DNA from: Pseudoflavonifractor_A sp022772585 | Lineage (GTDB): Bacteria; Bacillota; Clostridia; Oscillospirales; Oscillospiraceae | Reading direction: 5' to 3' | Length of the DNA stretch: 64,000 bases | Assembly (NCBI RefSeq): GCF_052065415.1 | Contig: NZ_JBQHUB010000007.1 | Location: 1 to 64,000 of the forward strand | Part shown: positions 16,627 through 25,708 of the stretch, piece by piece | Position numbering within the stretch: the stretch's first letter is position 1 | How the letters are laid out: every line of letters begins with the position of its first letter | Program-made: the position numbers and the translations under genes | Notes under the pieces: model-generated | What the model saw: only the letters and a program-made list of their open reading frames with translations | Database searches by the model: none | What the model was told of the DNA's origin: nothing

Positions 16627-18756
16627 TCAGGACTCCTTTCTGACGGCGCACCGGGTGGACCGGTAGGCGGCAAAGCCGGAGTAGGGGTCCAGATGATCGC
16701 CGTCCAGGAGGCTGTTGGCGTCAGCCTCCGAATAGCCGTGGTAGAGATTGACCAGCTTCCGCGGCATGCTGATGGTGGGATGGACCTTTACGCTGACGCT
16801 CCCGCGGAGGGTGGAGATCACGACGCGGTCCCCCTCCTTCACGCCCAGGGCGGCGCAGTCCTCCGGGTTCATATCGGCGGTGGGGTCGGGCCGGAGGGAG
16901 CGGTTGCAGGGGCACTTGTGCAGGCGGGAATGAATGGCGTTGGGGATGCGGGAGCCGGAGGTGAACAGGAAGGGGTAGGCCTCCGGGTCGGCTCCGTCCA
17001 TGGGCTCGGTGTAGGTGGGGAGCGCGTCCAGACCCCACTCGGGATGGGCCTCGATGAGGGCGGATTTGAGCTCCAGCTTTCCGGTGGGGGTCTTGAGGCC
17101 GTGCTCCAGGTGCTCCAGGGGGGCGAAGGTCTCCACCGGGGCCACCGGGATGGGCAGCTCGGCCGCCTTGAGCTGGTCCAGCGTCACGTCCAGATCCTGA
17201 ATGATGTACTCAATGCACTTCTCGTAGCCGGACTTGAGCAGCTCGTCATCCAGCTCCAGGGCCTGGGCCAGCTCGGAGATGATCTGCACGTCGGGCCTGG
17301 ACTGGAAGCGGGGCGGGATGACCGGCTTGGTAAAGATGGCCAGACCGCCGGAATAGGGTTTGAACTCCCCGCGCTCCATGGAGGTGCAGGCGGGCAGGAC
17401 GATGTCGGCGTATTTGGCGGTATCGGTGAGGAAAAGATCGGTGTCCACAAAGAAGTCCAGCTGCTCCAGGGCGCGGAACATCCGGCCGGAGTCGGGCCAC
17501 ATCCGGGCGTTCATGCCCAGCGCAAAGACCGCCTTGATGGGGTAGGGGTCCCCGGTCTCGATCTGGCGGGGCAGGTCCATGGACTGCATCTCGCCCTCCA
17601 GCGCATTCCACAGGGGGAAGCGGCCGGCGCCCACCGGGGGCTTGGCGTTTTTGGGACGGGTGGCGTACTGGAACTCCTCCTCCCGCAGGTGGAAACCGCA
17701 GTCCACGTGCATATAGGTGTGCTCCACCGGCTTCTGGCAGCCGGGCTTGTCGAAGCAGCCGGTGATGACCAGCAGGGAGATGATGGCCCGGTAGTTCTGC
17801 ATGCCGTTTTTGTGGTGGGGGATGGGGGCGGAACACTCGTTGGAGGAGATCCGCCGGCTTGCGGCGATAAGGTCGGCCGCTTTCACCACGTCGGCATAGG
17901 GCACGCCGGTGAGGGCCTCGATATTGCTCTCATTGAAGCCCTTGACGTACTCGGCGTACTCCTCAAAGCCGTAGACATACTTGGAGATGAAGTCTTTATC
18001 GATCTGGCCCCGGCTGATGAGCACGTTGGCGATGGCAAGGGCCAGGGCGCCGTCGGTGCCGGTGCGGGGCTGAAGGAAGAGATCGGCCAGCTTTTCTGAG
18101 GCGGGAGTACGGCGGGTGTCTATGATAATGAATTTCAGGCCTTTGGCCTTGAGCTCCATGGCCCGCTTGGCGCCCATGTAGCTGGAGTAGAAGGGATTGA
18201 AGGCCCAGCCCAGGAAGAGGTCGGAATTGGCCATGTCGGGCGAGCCCTGGTCACCGGCGGTGAGCTTCCACGCCATGAAAGCGGAGGTGTAGCATGCGCT
18301 GGACTCGCTGCCATAGTTGGGAGAGCCGAAGGAGTAGGCCAGCCGGCGCAGATACTGCCGGTACCACTTGGAGTAGCCGGAATAGAACGCCACCGACTCG
18401 GGACCGTACTGGGCCTTGGCGCCGTTCAGGTTCCGGGCGATCTCGGCATAGGCCTCGTCCCAGGTGATGGGCTCAAACTTGCCCTCGCCCCGCTTGCCCA
18501 CCCGGCGCAGGGGGGTCTGGATGCGGTCCTCCCGATAGAGGTACTGCCGGTTGGCCAGGCCCTTGCTGCACAGCCTGCCGCCGTTGACCGGATAATCGTC
18601 GGTGCCCTCGATCTTGATGACCTCGCCGTCCTTCACATAGCAGCTCAGGCCGCAGTGCATGCCGGGAGAGCAGATGTCGCAGAGAGAGTGCTTTATCTCG
18701 ATCCCGGTGTCCTCGCCGGGGATCTTGGCCTTGATTTTTTGTTCCAGAGTGATCAT
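16627..18756 (-). CDS. molybdopterin oxidoreductase (DMSO-reductase family), catalytic subunit
   Basis: The 709 residues have an N-terminal [4Fe-4S] motif (Cys26, 29, 35 and 63), a molybdopterin-binding core and a C-terminal molydopterin dinucleotide-binding domain (from about 590). The probable metal ligand is Cys155 in ESSACYTS. There is no Tat signal, so it acts in the cytoplasm, unlike most polysulfide or DMSO reductases. The ATG overlaps the FAD oxidoreductase stop by four bases. Substrate is unknown; sequence does not single out formate, thiosulfate or an aromatic. Confidence 0.9.
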   Translation of the reverse strand: MITLEQKIKAKIPGEDTGIEIKHSLCDICSPGMHCGLSCYVKDGEVIKIEGTDDYPVNGGRLCSKGLANRQYLYREDRIQTPLRRVGKRGEGKFEPITWDEAYAEIARNLNGAKAQYGPESVAFYSGYSKWYRQYLRRLAYSFGSPNYGSESSACYTSAFMAWKLTAGDQGSPDMANSDLFLGWAFNPFYSSYMGAKRAMELKAKGLKFIIIDTRRTPASEKLADLFLQPRTGTDGALALAIANVLISRGQIDKDFISKYVYGFEEYAEYVKGFNESNIEALTGVPYADVVKAADLIAASRRISSNECSAPIPHHKNGMQNYRAIISLLVITGCFDKPGCQKPVEHTYMHVDCGFHLREEEFQYATRPKNAKPPVGAGRFPLWNALEGEMQSMDLPRQIETGDPYPIKAVFALGMNARMWPDSGRMFRALEQLDFFVDTDLFLTDTAKYADIVLPACTSMERGEFKPYSGGLAIFTKPVIPPRFQSRPDVQIISELAQALELDDELLKSGYEKCIEYIIQDLDVTLDQLKAAELPIPVAPVETFAPLEHLEHGLKTPTGKLELKSALIEAHPEWGLDALPTYTEPMDGADPEAYPFLFTSGSRIPNAIHSRLHKCPCNRSLRPDPTADMNPEDCAALGVKEGDRVVISTLRGSVSVKVHPTISMPRKLVNLYHGYSEADANSLLDGDHLDPYSGFAAYRSTRCAVRKES

Positions 18757-20015
18757 GCCATCGCCTCCAAGGTGTCAATGAAGTTGCCCTCCAGCCCGTA
18801 GCGGAGGAGCTGGCCCCGCTGTTCCGGCGTAAAGCCGGTGCGCTCACCCCGCAGGACCTTGATAAGGTGGGCTTTGAGGATGCCGCTGATGCCGTAGTTA
18901 TCCAGAATGTTGAAGCCCACGGGCCAGCCGTCCTTCAGGACCGCCTGCAGGTAGAAGCGGTGATCCGGGCTGTGATACTGATAGACCTCTCCGGTGGCCC
19001 GGTTGTCGCCCAGGCCGATGAAATCCATGCCCAGGAAGTGGGTGATGTTGTGGAGAATGTTGCCGTCGGTCTCATCCCCCACGCCGGCCATGTTCCGGCC
19101 GGCCACCCGGCCCTGGACACCGGCATTGGCCCACAGGCCGATGATCTGGGTCTGACCGGACTGGATGTTGTTGCCCTGGCAGCAGTCCCCCGCGGCGTAG
19201 ATCCCCCTGGCCGAGGTCTCCATCCGCCGGTCCACCACGATGCCCCGCTCGATCTTCACCTGGGCTGGGTCGAGAATGCCGGTGGCGGCCCGGGTGCCGA
19301 TGTTGAGGACCAGAAGATCGGTGTCCAGCGTGGAGCCGTCGGCAAAGGTGACCCGGTAGCCGTCGGCGGTCTTTTCCGCGCCGGACAGGGCCTGACCGAA
19401 GGCCATGCGGATACCCAGGGTGCGGATGCGCTCCTCGATCATGGCGGAGACCTCCGGATAGGCGGCCAGAGTGAAAATATGGGGCGCCATGTCGGCCAGA
19501 GTGACCTGGATGCCCCGCTTGAGGAGCAGCTCGGCCACCTTGATGCCCACCATGGAGGCACCCACCACCACGGCACTGCGGTAGGTGCGCTCTTCCAGGG
19601 CTTTTTTCAGCCCCACGGCGTCCTCCACGGTGCGCATACAGAAGGCACCCTCCACTCCGGCGAAGGAGGGCGGGACAAAGGCAGTGGCGCCGGTGGCCAC
19701 CAGGATCTTGTCATACTGCCGCCGGGAGCCGTCGGCCAGGCACACCAGATGGCCGGCGGCGTCCACAGAGGCCACCCGGGCGCCGGTGATGACGTTGGCG
19801 TCATAGCGGGCGCGGATATCCTCCAGGGAGCCGAAGGGGAACATCCCCTCGTAGGGCAGCTTTCCGGCGACATAGTAGGTGGTCAGCATGGGATTATAGG
19901 GAGGCATGGCGGTCTCGGTGTAAATGTCCACCGGGACGTCGCAGCCCGCCTCCCGGATGGCGGCCAGGGCGTGATAGCCCGCGCAGCCGAAACCGATGAT
20001 GGCGAATTGACTCAT
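18753..20015 (-). CDS. FAD-dependent pyridine nucleotide oxidoreductase
   Basis: The 420 residues have an FAD-binding GFGCAG (8-13), an NAD(P)-binding GASMVGIKVAE near 152 and a GIYAAGDC motif near 280, as in NirB-, rubredoxin- or ferredoxin-reductase types. It is the first gene of the operon, with AAGGAG before the ATG. It probably feeds electrons from NAD(P)H to the ferredoxin and molybdoenzyme encoded downstream, or the reverse. No redox-active disulfide is seen. Confidence 0.88.
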   Translation of the reverse strand: MSQFAIIGFGCAGYHALAAIREAGCDVPVDIYTETAMPPYNPMLTTYYVAGKLPYEGMFPFGSLEDIRARYDANVITGARVASVDAAGHLVCLADGSRRQYDKILVATGATAFVPPSFAGVEGAFCMRTVEDAVGLKKALEERTYRSAVVVGASMVGIKVAELLLKRGIQVTLADMAPHIFTLAAYPEVSAMIEERIRTLGIRMAFGQALSGAEKTADGYRVTFADGSTLDTDLLVLNIGTRAATGILDPAQVKIERGIVVDRRMETSARGIYAAGDCCQGNNIQSGQTQIIGLWANAGVQGRVAGRNMAGVGDETDGNILHNITHFLGMDFIGLGDNRATGEVYQYHSPDHRFYLQAVLKDGWPVGFNILDNYGISGILKAHLIKVLRGERTGFTPEQRGQLLRYGLEGNFIDTLEAMA

Positions 20016-20053
20016 AGCTTCTTCTCCTTTTCGGGAAATACCGTCTGGTGTGG

Positions 20054-20172
20054 CACGGAAGGAAGTCTCCCCCCCGGGGTGGGGGATTTCCTTCCGTGTC
20101 TACCAGAGGAAGGGGTGCCCCGGGAATGGGGCACCCCTCCACCCGGTGCGCGTCCCCGGCGGAGCCGGAGAC
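20054..20172. repeat. three consecutive GC-rich hairpins
   Basis: Arms pair at 20054-20064 with 20088-20098 (11 bp, extended by imperfect pairs), 20111-20121 with 20128-20138 (11 bp) and about 20152-20172 (one mismatch). They lie between the end of the permease gene and the start of the FAD gene on the minus strand. They may terminate the patB transcript, though no U-run follows. Confidence 0.65.
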
Positions 20173-20191
20173 GGATTCGGTCACGAAGCGA

Positions 20192-21529
20192 TCACTTGTT
20201 CAGGGCGGACTGCTCGCGGCGGGAGAGCACGTGTTTGTAGCGGATCTGGGTGTAGACGAACAGCACCACGATGTAGATAACGCAGGCGATGGCGGCGGGC
20301 ATGGTCAGATCGGACAGGTTCACGTAGGAAGTGCCCAGCATCAGGATGCCGACGAAGATGAGCAGGACATGCAGAGCGCTCTTCTTCATGTAGAAGTTGG
20401 ACTTCTTGAACTCCTCGGGGAGCACGTCGGGCAGCTTCCAGCAGGCCAGCAGCACCATGAACTCGGTGAGCATATCGGTGCCAATGCCCATGTTGGAGAT
20501 GAGGGTCAGGTCCATGCCGGTGACGATGGGCAGGGCGCCCATGACGAAGAAGACGGCGAGGATAATGACGGGCACACCGTTCTTGTTCTCCTCGGCGCAC
20601 TTCTCAGGCAGCCAGCCCTCCCGGGCGGCGGCCTGGAGACCGCGGGTGACCCAGGACAGGGTGCCGTTCAGGGTGGTCAGCAGGGCGAACATGGCGCCGC
20701 CGAACACGAAGAAGAGGTACAGCCAGGTGGGGAAGATCTCCTGAGCCACGTGGGTCAGGTTCTCGAAAGCCACCATGTCCAGAGGCAGAACGCCGGCGGC
20801 CACGATGCCGATCAGGGCGTAGAACACGGCCACGATGGAGGTGGACAGGATGATGACCTTGGGAATGGTGCTGGAGGGATTCTCGATATCGTCGCCGTTC
20901 TCAGCGATGAACTTGGCGCCGCCGCAGGCGAAGGACAGCAGGGCGATGCCGGTCAGGAAGTTCTTGGGACCATTGGGCATGACGTTGGCAGTGGTCAGGC
21001 TCAGGGTGGATCAGTCCACCTTGGGCAGGCCGAAGGCGATGAACAGGAACAGGCTGATCATCAGGAAGGCCACCATCAGCTTCTGGACCAGAGCGGAGCT
21101 CTTCAGGCCCACCATGTTGACGAGGGTGCACAGGATCAGGGCGACCATGGCCACCACAGCCTCATTGAAGCCGGTGAAGATGGAGCAGAAGTAGCTGGCG
21201 AAGCCCTTGGCAAAGGTGGCGATCAGGACCTGGCTGAGGACAAACATGCCGATGTACATGAAGCCGGCTTTGTCGCCCATCAGCCGCTTGATGTAGGTAT
21301 AGCCGGCGCCGGACGCGGGGATGGTGGACGTCAGGATAATGAAGGGGATGCAGGTGGCGATGGCCAGCAGAGCGCCCAGGATATAGGCGTAGGGGGCGCC
21401 GTGGCCGGTGAGACCGATGACAATGCCGGTCAGCACCATGACGCCGGAACCGATGATCTGGCCGATGGCCAGGCCCATGCAGTCGCTGAAGTTCAGCTTG
21501 GTATGCTGGGCGGCGGGTTTCTTACTCAT
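20192..21529 (-). pseudogene. APC-family amino-acid permease interrupted by an in-frame TGA
   Basis: The N-terminal part (172 residues, from the ATG at 21527-21529) has the APC signature GQIIGSGVMVLTGIVIGLTG and ends at a TGA (21011-21013). The same frame continues to 20192 with FACGGAKFIAENGDDIENPSSTIP and eight or so helices, so the whole would be a normal 445-residue permease of about 12 helices. A single TGG-to-TGA change would explain it. Readthrough or sequence error is possible. It lies 54 bases after patB on the same strand and would be its partner transporter. The distal part could start at an ATG at 20978-20980, but without a good ribosome site. Confidence 0.8.
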
Positions 21530-21583
21530 GATTTGGAATCCTCCCTTTTATTCCCTTATTTCAAAAAAGCCCTCTCTCTGAGC

Positions 21584-22753
21584 TTATTTGACATAGGTCT
21601 GATAGAAGCGCTCCAGACCCTCCAGCCCCTGCCGGAGGATATCGCGGGTGCAGCCGATGTTCAGACGCATAAAGCCGTCGGACTGCTTGCCGTAGTGGCT
21701 GCCGTCGCCCAGGGCCAGACCGAACTCCCTGGCCAGGATGGAGGTCATCTCGCCGCTGGTCTTGCCGGCGCAGGTCATATCCAGCCACATGAGGAAGGTG
21801 CCCTCGTGGCGGGTGACGCGGATCTTGGGCATTTTCTCAGCCACGAAGCTGTTGACCAGCTCCACGTTGCCCCGCAGGTACTCGCACACGGCGTCCATCC
21901 ACTCATCGCCGTGGTTGTAACCGGCCTCCATGGCGGTAAAGGCAAAATCGGTGGGGCCGAACATCCAGCGGCTGTCAAACTCGTAGCGGACCTTGTCCCG
22001 GACCTCCTGATTGGGGATCATGATGCAGGCGGACACCAGACCGGCCAGGTTGAAGGTCTTGCTGATGGCAGTGTAGATCACCAGACGGTCATGGATCTGC
22101 TCGAACTTGCCCATGGGGGTGTAGCCACGGGTCAGGCCGTAGTCGGCGTGGACCTCGTCGCACAGGAGCCAGACCTTGTACTGGGCGCACAGGTCGGCCA
22201 CACGGGAGAGCTCCTCCGCGGTCCACACACGGCCCACCGGGTTGTGGGGGTTGCAGAAGACCACGGCCTTCACGCCGTTTTTCAGCTCGTCCTCAAAGCG
22301 GGCCCAGTCGATGGTGAAGTAATCGTCCTCATGGTGCAGGGGGCAGTCCACCAGGGTGTGGCCGCTGTTTTGGATGGCGGCAAAAAACGGATCGTACACC
22401 GGGGTGAAGGTCAGGACCTTATCGCCCTTCTCCACCAGGGCTTCCAGCGCGAAGTAGATGCCGGTGACCACGCCGCAGGTCATGAACATCCAGTCGGTCT
22501 CCGGACGCCAGCCGTGGCGGCGCTCCCACCAGCCCTGGATGGCCTGGAAGGTGGAGGGAAGGGGATCGGAGTAGCCGAACACAGGGTGCTCGCAGCGCTT
22601 TTTCAGGGCGTCCACCACTGCGGGCACGGTGGGAAAGTCGGTGTCGGCGATCCAGAAGGGCAGCAGTCCATCCGGCTGGCCAAAGCTGTTCTGGAAATTC
22701 CACTTGATGCTGGTAGTCCCTCTGCGGTCTACGAACTGGTCAAAATCGTACAT
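21584..22753 (-). CDS. PatB/MalY-type pyridoxal-phosphate C-S beta-lyase
   Basis: The 389 residues match the MalY/PatB aminotransferase-fold lyases: NPHNP at 168-172, CDEVHAD (Asp199) and the PLP lysine in AISKTFN (Lys232). These enzymes release pyruvate, ammonia and thiol or sulfide from cystathionine or cysteine. The start follows GGATC-rich sequence and lies 70-100 bases after a good promoter. It shares its transcript with the permease downstream, suggesting uptake and breakdown of a sulfur amino acid. Confidence 0.9.
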   Translation of the reverse strand: MYDFDQFVDRRGTTSIKWNFQNSFGQPDGLLPFWIADTDFPTVPAVVDALKKRCEHPVFGYSDPLPSTFQAIQGWWERRHGWRPETDWMFMTCGVVTGIYFALEALVEKGDKVLTFTPVYDPFFAAIQNSGHTLVDCPLHHEDDYFTIDWARFEDELKNGVKAVVFCNPHNPVGRVWTAEELSRVADLCAQYKVWLLCDEVHADYGLTRGYTPMGKFEQIHDRLVIYTAISKTFNLAGLVSACIMIPNQEVRDKVRYEFDSRWMFGPTDFAFTAMEAGYNHGDEWMDAVCEYLRGNVELVNSFVAEKMPKIRVTRHEGTFLMWLDMTCAGKTSGEMTSILAREFGLALGDGSHYGKQSDGFMRLNIGCTRDILRQGLEGLERFYQTYVK

Positions 22754-22824
22754 TTGAACAGATCCTTTCTTCGTTTCGACAGGCGGCTGCGGTGGATGGG
22801 GGCGGGCCGCCCTTCCTGATATGT

Positions 22825-22853
22825 ATTATAACAAGTTAAGACAGGGTTCGCAA
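22825..22853 (-). promoter_or_regulatory. promoter for the patB-permease operon
   Basis: On the minus strand TTGCGA, 17 bases and a perfect TATAAT lie about 72 bases before the patB ATG. The rest of the 22754-23024 gap is AT-rich with no gene seen. Confidence 0.65.
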
Positions 22854-23024
22854 TGACATATTTTTAAAATATATTCAATTTTACCACTTGTACAAGGCAA
22901 TAGCAGAGAAATTGTGTGCTATATACAAAGAACTGACGAAAAACTGCTCAGCTTACCTGTTCTAAGATATTATATATTAATATAAGCAAAGAAAAGGAAA
23001 GGCGTCCTTCTATATTTGAACGGA

Positions 23025-23711
23025 TCAGATCCCGGCCAGGGAGAGAAGCGCGATGGCCACAGGCGGGACCAGAAGGGCAGGGAGAAGATTGAGGGTCTTG
23101 ATCTGTTTGATGTTCAGGATGCTCAGGCCCGAGCTCAGGATCAGCACGCCGCCTACCAGCGAGATCTCGGTCAGCAGCTCAGGCGTCAGATAGGGGGCGA
23201 TGAGATTGGCCAGCAGGTAGATGGAGCCCTGCCAGCAGAAGAGGACTGCGGCGGCCAGGGCGATGCCCAGACCGAAGGTGGAGGAGAGCACAATGGAGGT
23301 GATGCCGTCCAGGATGGCGTTGGTGAAGAGGTAGGTGTGGTTGCCGTTGAGGGCGCTCTCGATGGGGCCCAGGATGGACAGAGTGCCGGCGCAGTAGAGC
23401 AGGATGGCGGTGGAGAGGCCTTTGGCCAGGTTGGAGCCGTGAGAGAAGCGGGACACCAGCGCGTCAAAGGCGGTGTCCAGATGCAGGCGGGTACCGATGA
23501 GCCCGCCCAGCGCCAGACTGACGATAAAGAGGACATGGTATTTGCTCTGAGGCATGGCGCTGACAATGGAATTGATGCCAAGCGCCGTGGCGGCCAGGCC
23601 CATGGCGTCCATCATCACATTCTGATAACGTTCTCCGATCCCCTTTTTCAGGGCGCTGCCCACCAGACTGCCCACAAGAATGGTGCTGGCGTTGGCAATG
23701 GTTCCGATCAT
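23025..23711 (-). CDS. DUF554 family membrane protein
   Basis: The 228 residues have about seven hydrophobic helices and the DUF554 N-terminus (GTIANASTILVGSLVGSAL) and YCAGTLSILGPIE. The family (YdfK/YqgA) is a probable small-molecule transporter of unknown substrate. AGGAGGAATT precedes the ATG at 23709-23711. It stands alone on the minus strand. Confidence 0.88.
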   Translation of the reverse strand: MIGTIANASTILVGSLVGSALKKGIGERYQNVMMDAMGLAATALGINSIVSAMPQSKYHVLFIVSLALGGLIGTRLHLDTAFDALVSRFSHGSNLAKGLSTAILLYCAGTLSILGPIESALNGNHTYLFTNAILDGITSIVLSSTFGLGIALAAAVLFCWQGSIYLLANLIAPYLTPELLTEISLVGGVLILSSGLSILNIKQIKTLNLLPALLVPPVAIALLSLAGI

Positions 23712-23793
23712 GTGGAATTCCTCCTGCGTGATAAAATATCGTGGGAAGAGCATAAACCCTCCAGCAGCTGGAGAGTCAAGAAGGTCTTGAAAC

Positions 23794-23823
23794 AAAAAAG
23801 ACCGCCCTCGGGCGGTCTTTTTT
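23794..23823. terminator. rho-independent terminator of the MerR gene
   Basis: A perfect 14-bp stem AAAAAAGACCGCCC with its complement has a two-base loop and T-runs both ways. It lies 50 bases past the MerR stop and just upstream of the DUF554 gene. Confidence 0.93.
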
Positions 23824-23873
23824 AGAAGAACAGCGCAGCTGCAGCTGTGGGACAGGGCATGACAAAAGCGGCC

Positions 23874-24707
23874 TTATCCTGTTGCGGACACGGGCGCCAC
23901 CGGAATCTGAAGCTCGGTGATAAATTCTGCCGGGTCCTCGGTGAGCCCGTAGTCCAGCAGGGCGAATTCCGCCCCGTTTCCAGCGGGGACCAGCCCCAGA
24001 GAATTCAGCCGCGCCAGCAGGGAGGCGTACTGGGGAGCGGCGTCGGCGTGGGATCCCCGGAAGCGCCAGAGGGCCCAGTTCCCGCCGGGCAGGGCCCCCG
24101 TGGGCTCATCCTGACATTCACCGGGATCCAGCAGGCAGAAGAGCGTCTCATACCGGTCAAAGCGTCCGGCCTTCAGGTCATCCTGGCTGATGGACAGCCC
24201 CACCTTGCCGAAAAAGTAGCTGGGAGTCAGGCCGCTGGTATTTTCCAATGAACGCAGGGGAAGCTCGAGACTTTCACCCAGACGGAGGGGCTGGCGGAGC
24301 GTGGCCACGGGCCGGGGCGCCAGCTCCTCAATGCGGAGCGCATCCAGCAGCGTGGTGTTCATGGTATCCTCGATTTGGCGTATCCGGCGGGCCAGACGGA
24401 TGTGGGTAAGCTCCAGGTCCCGGATCTGTCCGGCCACCGCGTCCTCCTGCCGCCGCAGCAGGTCCCGGATGGCGGAGGGATCCCGGTGGGTCAGGGCCTT
24501 GCGGATCTCCTCCAGCCCCACGCCCTGAGTGCGCAGATAGCGGATCGTGTTGAGCTGCTCGAACTGTTCCACCGAATAGTAACGGTACCCGGTATCCGGG
24601 TCCACCCGGACAGGCCGGAAGAGCCCCAACTCGTCATAGTAACGCAGAGTGCGGATATTCATGCCAAACAGCCGGGCCATCTCCCCAATACGGATATACT
24701 GTTCCAC
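23874..24707 (-). CDS. MerR-family regulator with GyrI-like effector domain
   Basis: The 277 residues have a MerR winged helix (1-75: RIGEMARLFGMNIRTLRYYDELGLF), a coiled-coil dimer helix (about 80-120) and a GyrI/BmrR-like ligand-binding domain (about 130-275). The layout matches BltR/BmrR-type multidrug sensors. Such proteins activate promoters with long spacers. No drug efflux gene is adjacent, so the target is unknown. GGAGG lies before the ATG. Confidence 0.9.
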   Translation of the reverse strand: MEQYIRIGEMARLFGMNIRTLRYYDELGLFRPVRVDPDTGYRYYSVEQFEQLNTIRYLRTQGVGLEEIRKALTHRDPSAIRDLLRRQEDAVAGQIRDLELTHIRLARRIRQIEDTMNTTLLDALRIEELAPRPVATLRQPLRLGESLELPLRSLENTSGLTPSYFFGKVGLSISQDDLKAGRFDRYETLFCLLDPGECQDEPTGALPGGNWALWRFRGSHADAAPQYASLLARLNSLGLVPAGNGAEFALLDYGLTEDPAEFITELQIPVAPVSATG

Positions 24708-24836
24708 AGGCCCCCTCCTTTCCTCGCTTTGTGCCGGTGATACCGGAGGCCACGGGCACAGACCATAGGCGGCGCTGCCGCAACACCGGTGGCTTACGAG
24801 GGGGTGCCCGGTGCGGCCTTTATTTTAATGTCTACT

Positions 24837-25075
24837 GAATAAACCGCTTTGCGGTTTATTCGCGCGGCGGCGGCCGCGCAATTCCATAAAAACAGCTCAA
24901 AGGAGCCGTTTTTATGGAATTCAGCCATTGTTACAATGCGTATTTCCACTGGAGCACCGCGGCGCTCCAGTGGAAGGTGCAAGGTTTTTGGACAATTTAG
25001 TCCAAAAACCTTGCACTTGAACAAAGCTAATGAGCCTTGAAAGCCTTGGCTTTCAAGGCTCATTAGCTTTGTTCA
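24837..25075. repeat. array of six consecutive long hairpins
   Basis: Inverted repeats follow each other almost without gaps. H1 is 24837-24861 (11 bp, 3-base loop). H2 is 24862-24879 (7 bp). H3 is 24880-24921 (19 bp, one mismatch). A small cattgt palindrome (24926-24938) follows. H4 is 24944-24975 (12 bp). H5 is 24977-25016 (17 bp). H6 is 25018-25075 (28 bp, 2-base loop). The arms differ in sequence between hairpins. H6 covers the last codons of the XRE gene. The rest of 24708-25062 holds no gene. Confidence 0.95.
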
Positions 25076-25527
25076 GTACGCATTATTTTAAGTGGCTTTT
25101 TAGGGCAAAGCGGCTTTTCATTCTCGGCGGCCAGCTTGTCGTTGATAACGGTCAGGTCAGTGTGATGGACGATCCCGTGGGCGACGATGGCATCCCGCTT
25201 GAATTCAGGGCAGAGCGGCGCGTATATGGCGGTTTTCAGCAGCTCCTGAGTCTCGTCCAGGGTGGCATCCAGGCCGACACAGAGGCAGAGCAGCCGGTCA
25301 CGGGAGAGCTTGCGGCGGCCGGCGAGAGCCTGGTGGAGATAGACGGAGCTCATGCCGCTCCGCCGGGCCAGGGCGGCCTTGCAGGCGGGATGCTTCTGGT
25401 ACAGTTCTGCCAGGAGCCCAGTGCAGGTTTGCGTGGAAAAAAGCGAACGGTTGGCCTCGAGGTATGCATCAAGATCGGGCTCTTCCAGCAGTCGGTCATA
25501 CAGGCTGCTGTTCGATTTCTTTTTCAC
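25063..25527 (-). CDS. XRE-like helix-turn-helix protein
   Basis: The 154-residue frame has a central helix-turn-helix (about 52-95: KAALARRSGMSSVYLHQALAGRRKLSRDRLL) and a short basic tail. No enzymatic domain is recognised. The GTG at 25525 is chosen because AGAGGTG lies six bases upstream; an ATG at 25543 overlaps that ribosome site. The stop codon is inside the arm of hairpin H6, which could act as its terminator. It is the first host gene outside the integrated element. Confidence 0.7.
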   Translation of the reverse strand: MKKKSNSSLYDRLLEEPDLDAYLEANRSLFSTQTCTGLLAELYQKHPACKAALARRSGMSSVYLHQALAGRRKLSRDRLLCLCVGLDATLDETQELLKTAIYAPLCPEFKRDAIVAHGIVHHTDLTVINDKLAAENEKPLCPKKPLKIMRTEQS

Positions 25528-25651
25528 ACAGTTCACCTCTCTCATTTCTGATGGTATATCCTGATTTCATTTTAGCAGAATTCCCGGCAGAAGTACAATA
25601 GAGGTTCTGCATCCCGCGTCAGGGCCGGAGTATTTCTTTCGTGGCCGGACC

Positions 25652-25688
25652 AAAAAAAGGAACGCCGCCCGGACCGGACAGCGTTCCT
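25652..25688 (-). terminator. native terminator of rpsI
   Basis: On the minus strand AGGAACGC...GCGTTCCT is followed by TTTTTTTGG, 20 bases past the rpsI stop. It shows that the rpsI tail here keeps its original downstream flank. Confidence 0.85.
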
Positions 25689-25708
25689 GAAAGATCGCAG
25701 AGATAAAA

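Noticed and set aside
16504..18099. Long plus-strand frame opposite the molybdoenzyme
   Set aside because: Composition of an antisense shadow; the minus-strand gene has clear domains and neighbours.
20981..21013. Selenocysteine readthrough of the permease TGA
   Set aside because: No APC permease is known to use Sec, and the adjacent hairpin contains the TGA in its loop rather than following it as a bacterial SECIS would; a point mutation is simpler.
20048..22819. Very long plus-strand frame opposite the permease and patB
   Set aside because: Low-complexity Gln/His/Gly shadow; opposite-strand genes have recognised motifs.
24794..25063. Small frames inside the hairpin array on either strand
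   Set aside because: They simply translate the inverted repeats (both strands give near-identical peptides) and lack ribosome sites.
24837..25075. CRISPR array
   Set aside because: No identical direct repeats with regular spacers; units are different palindromes and no cas genes are near.
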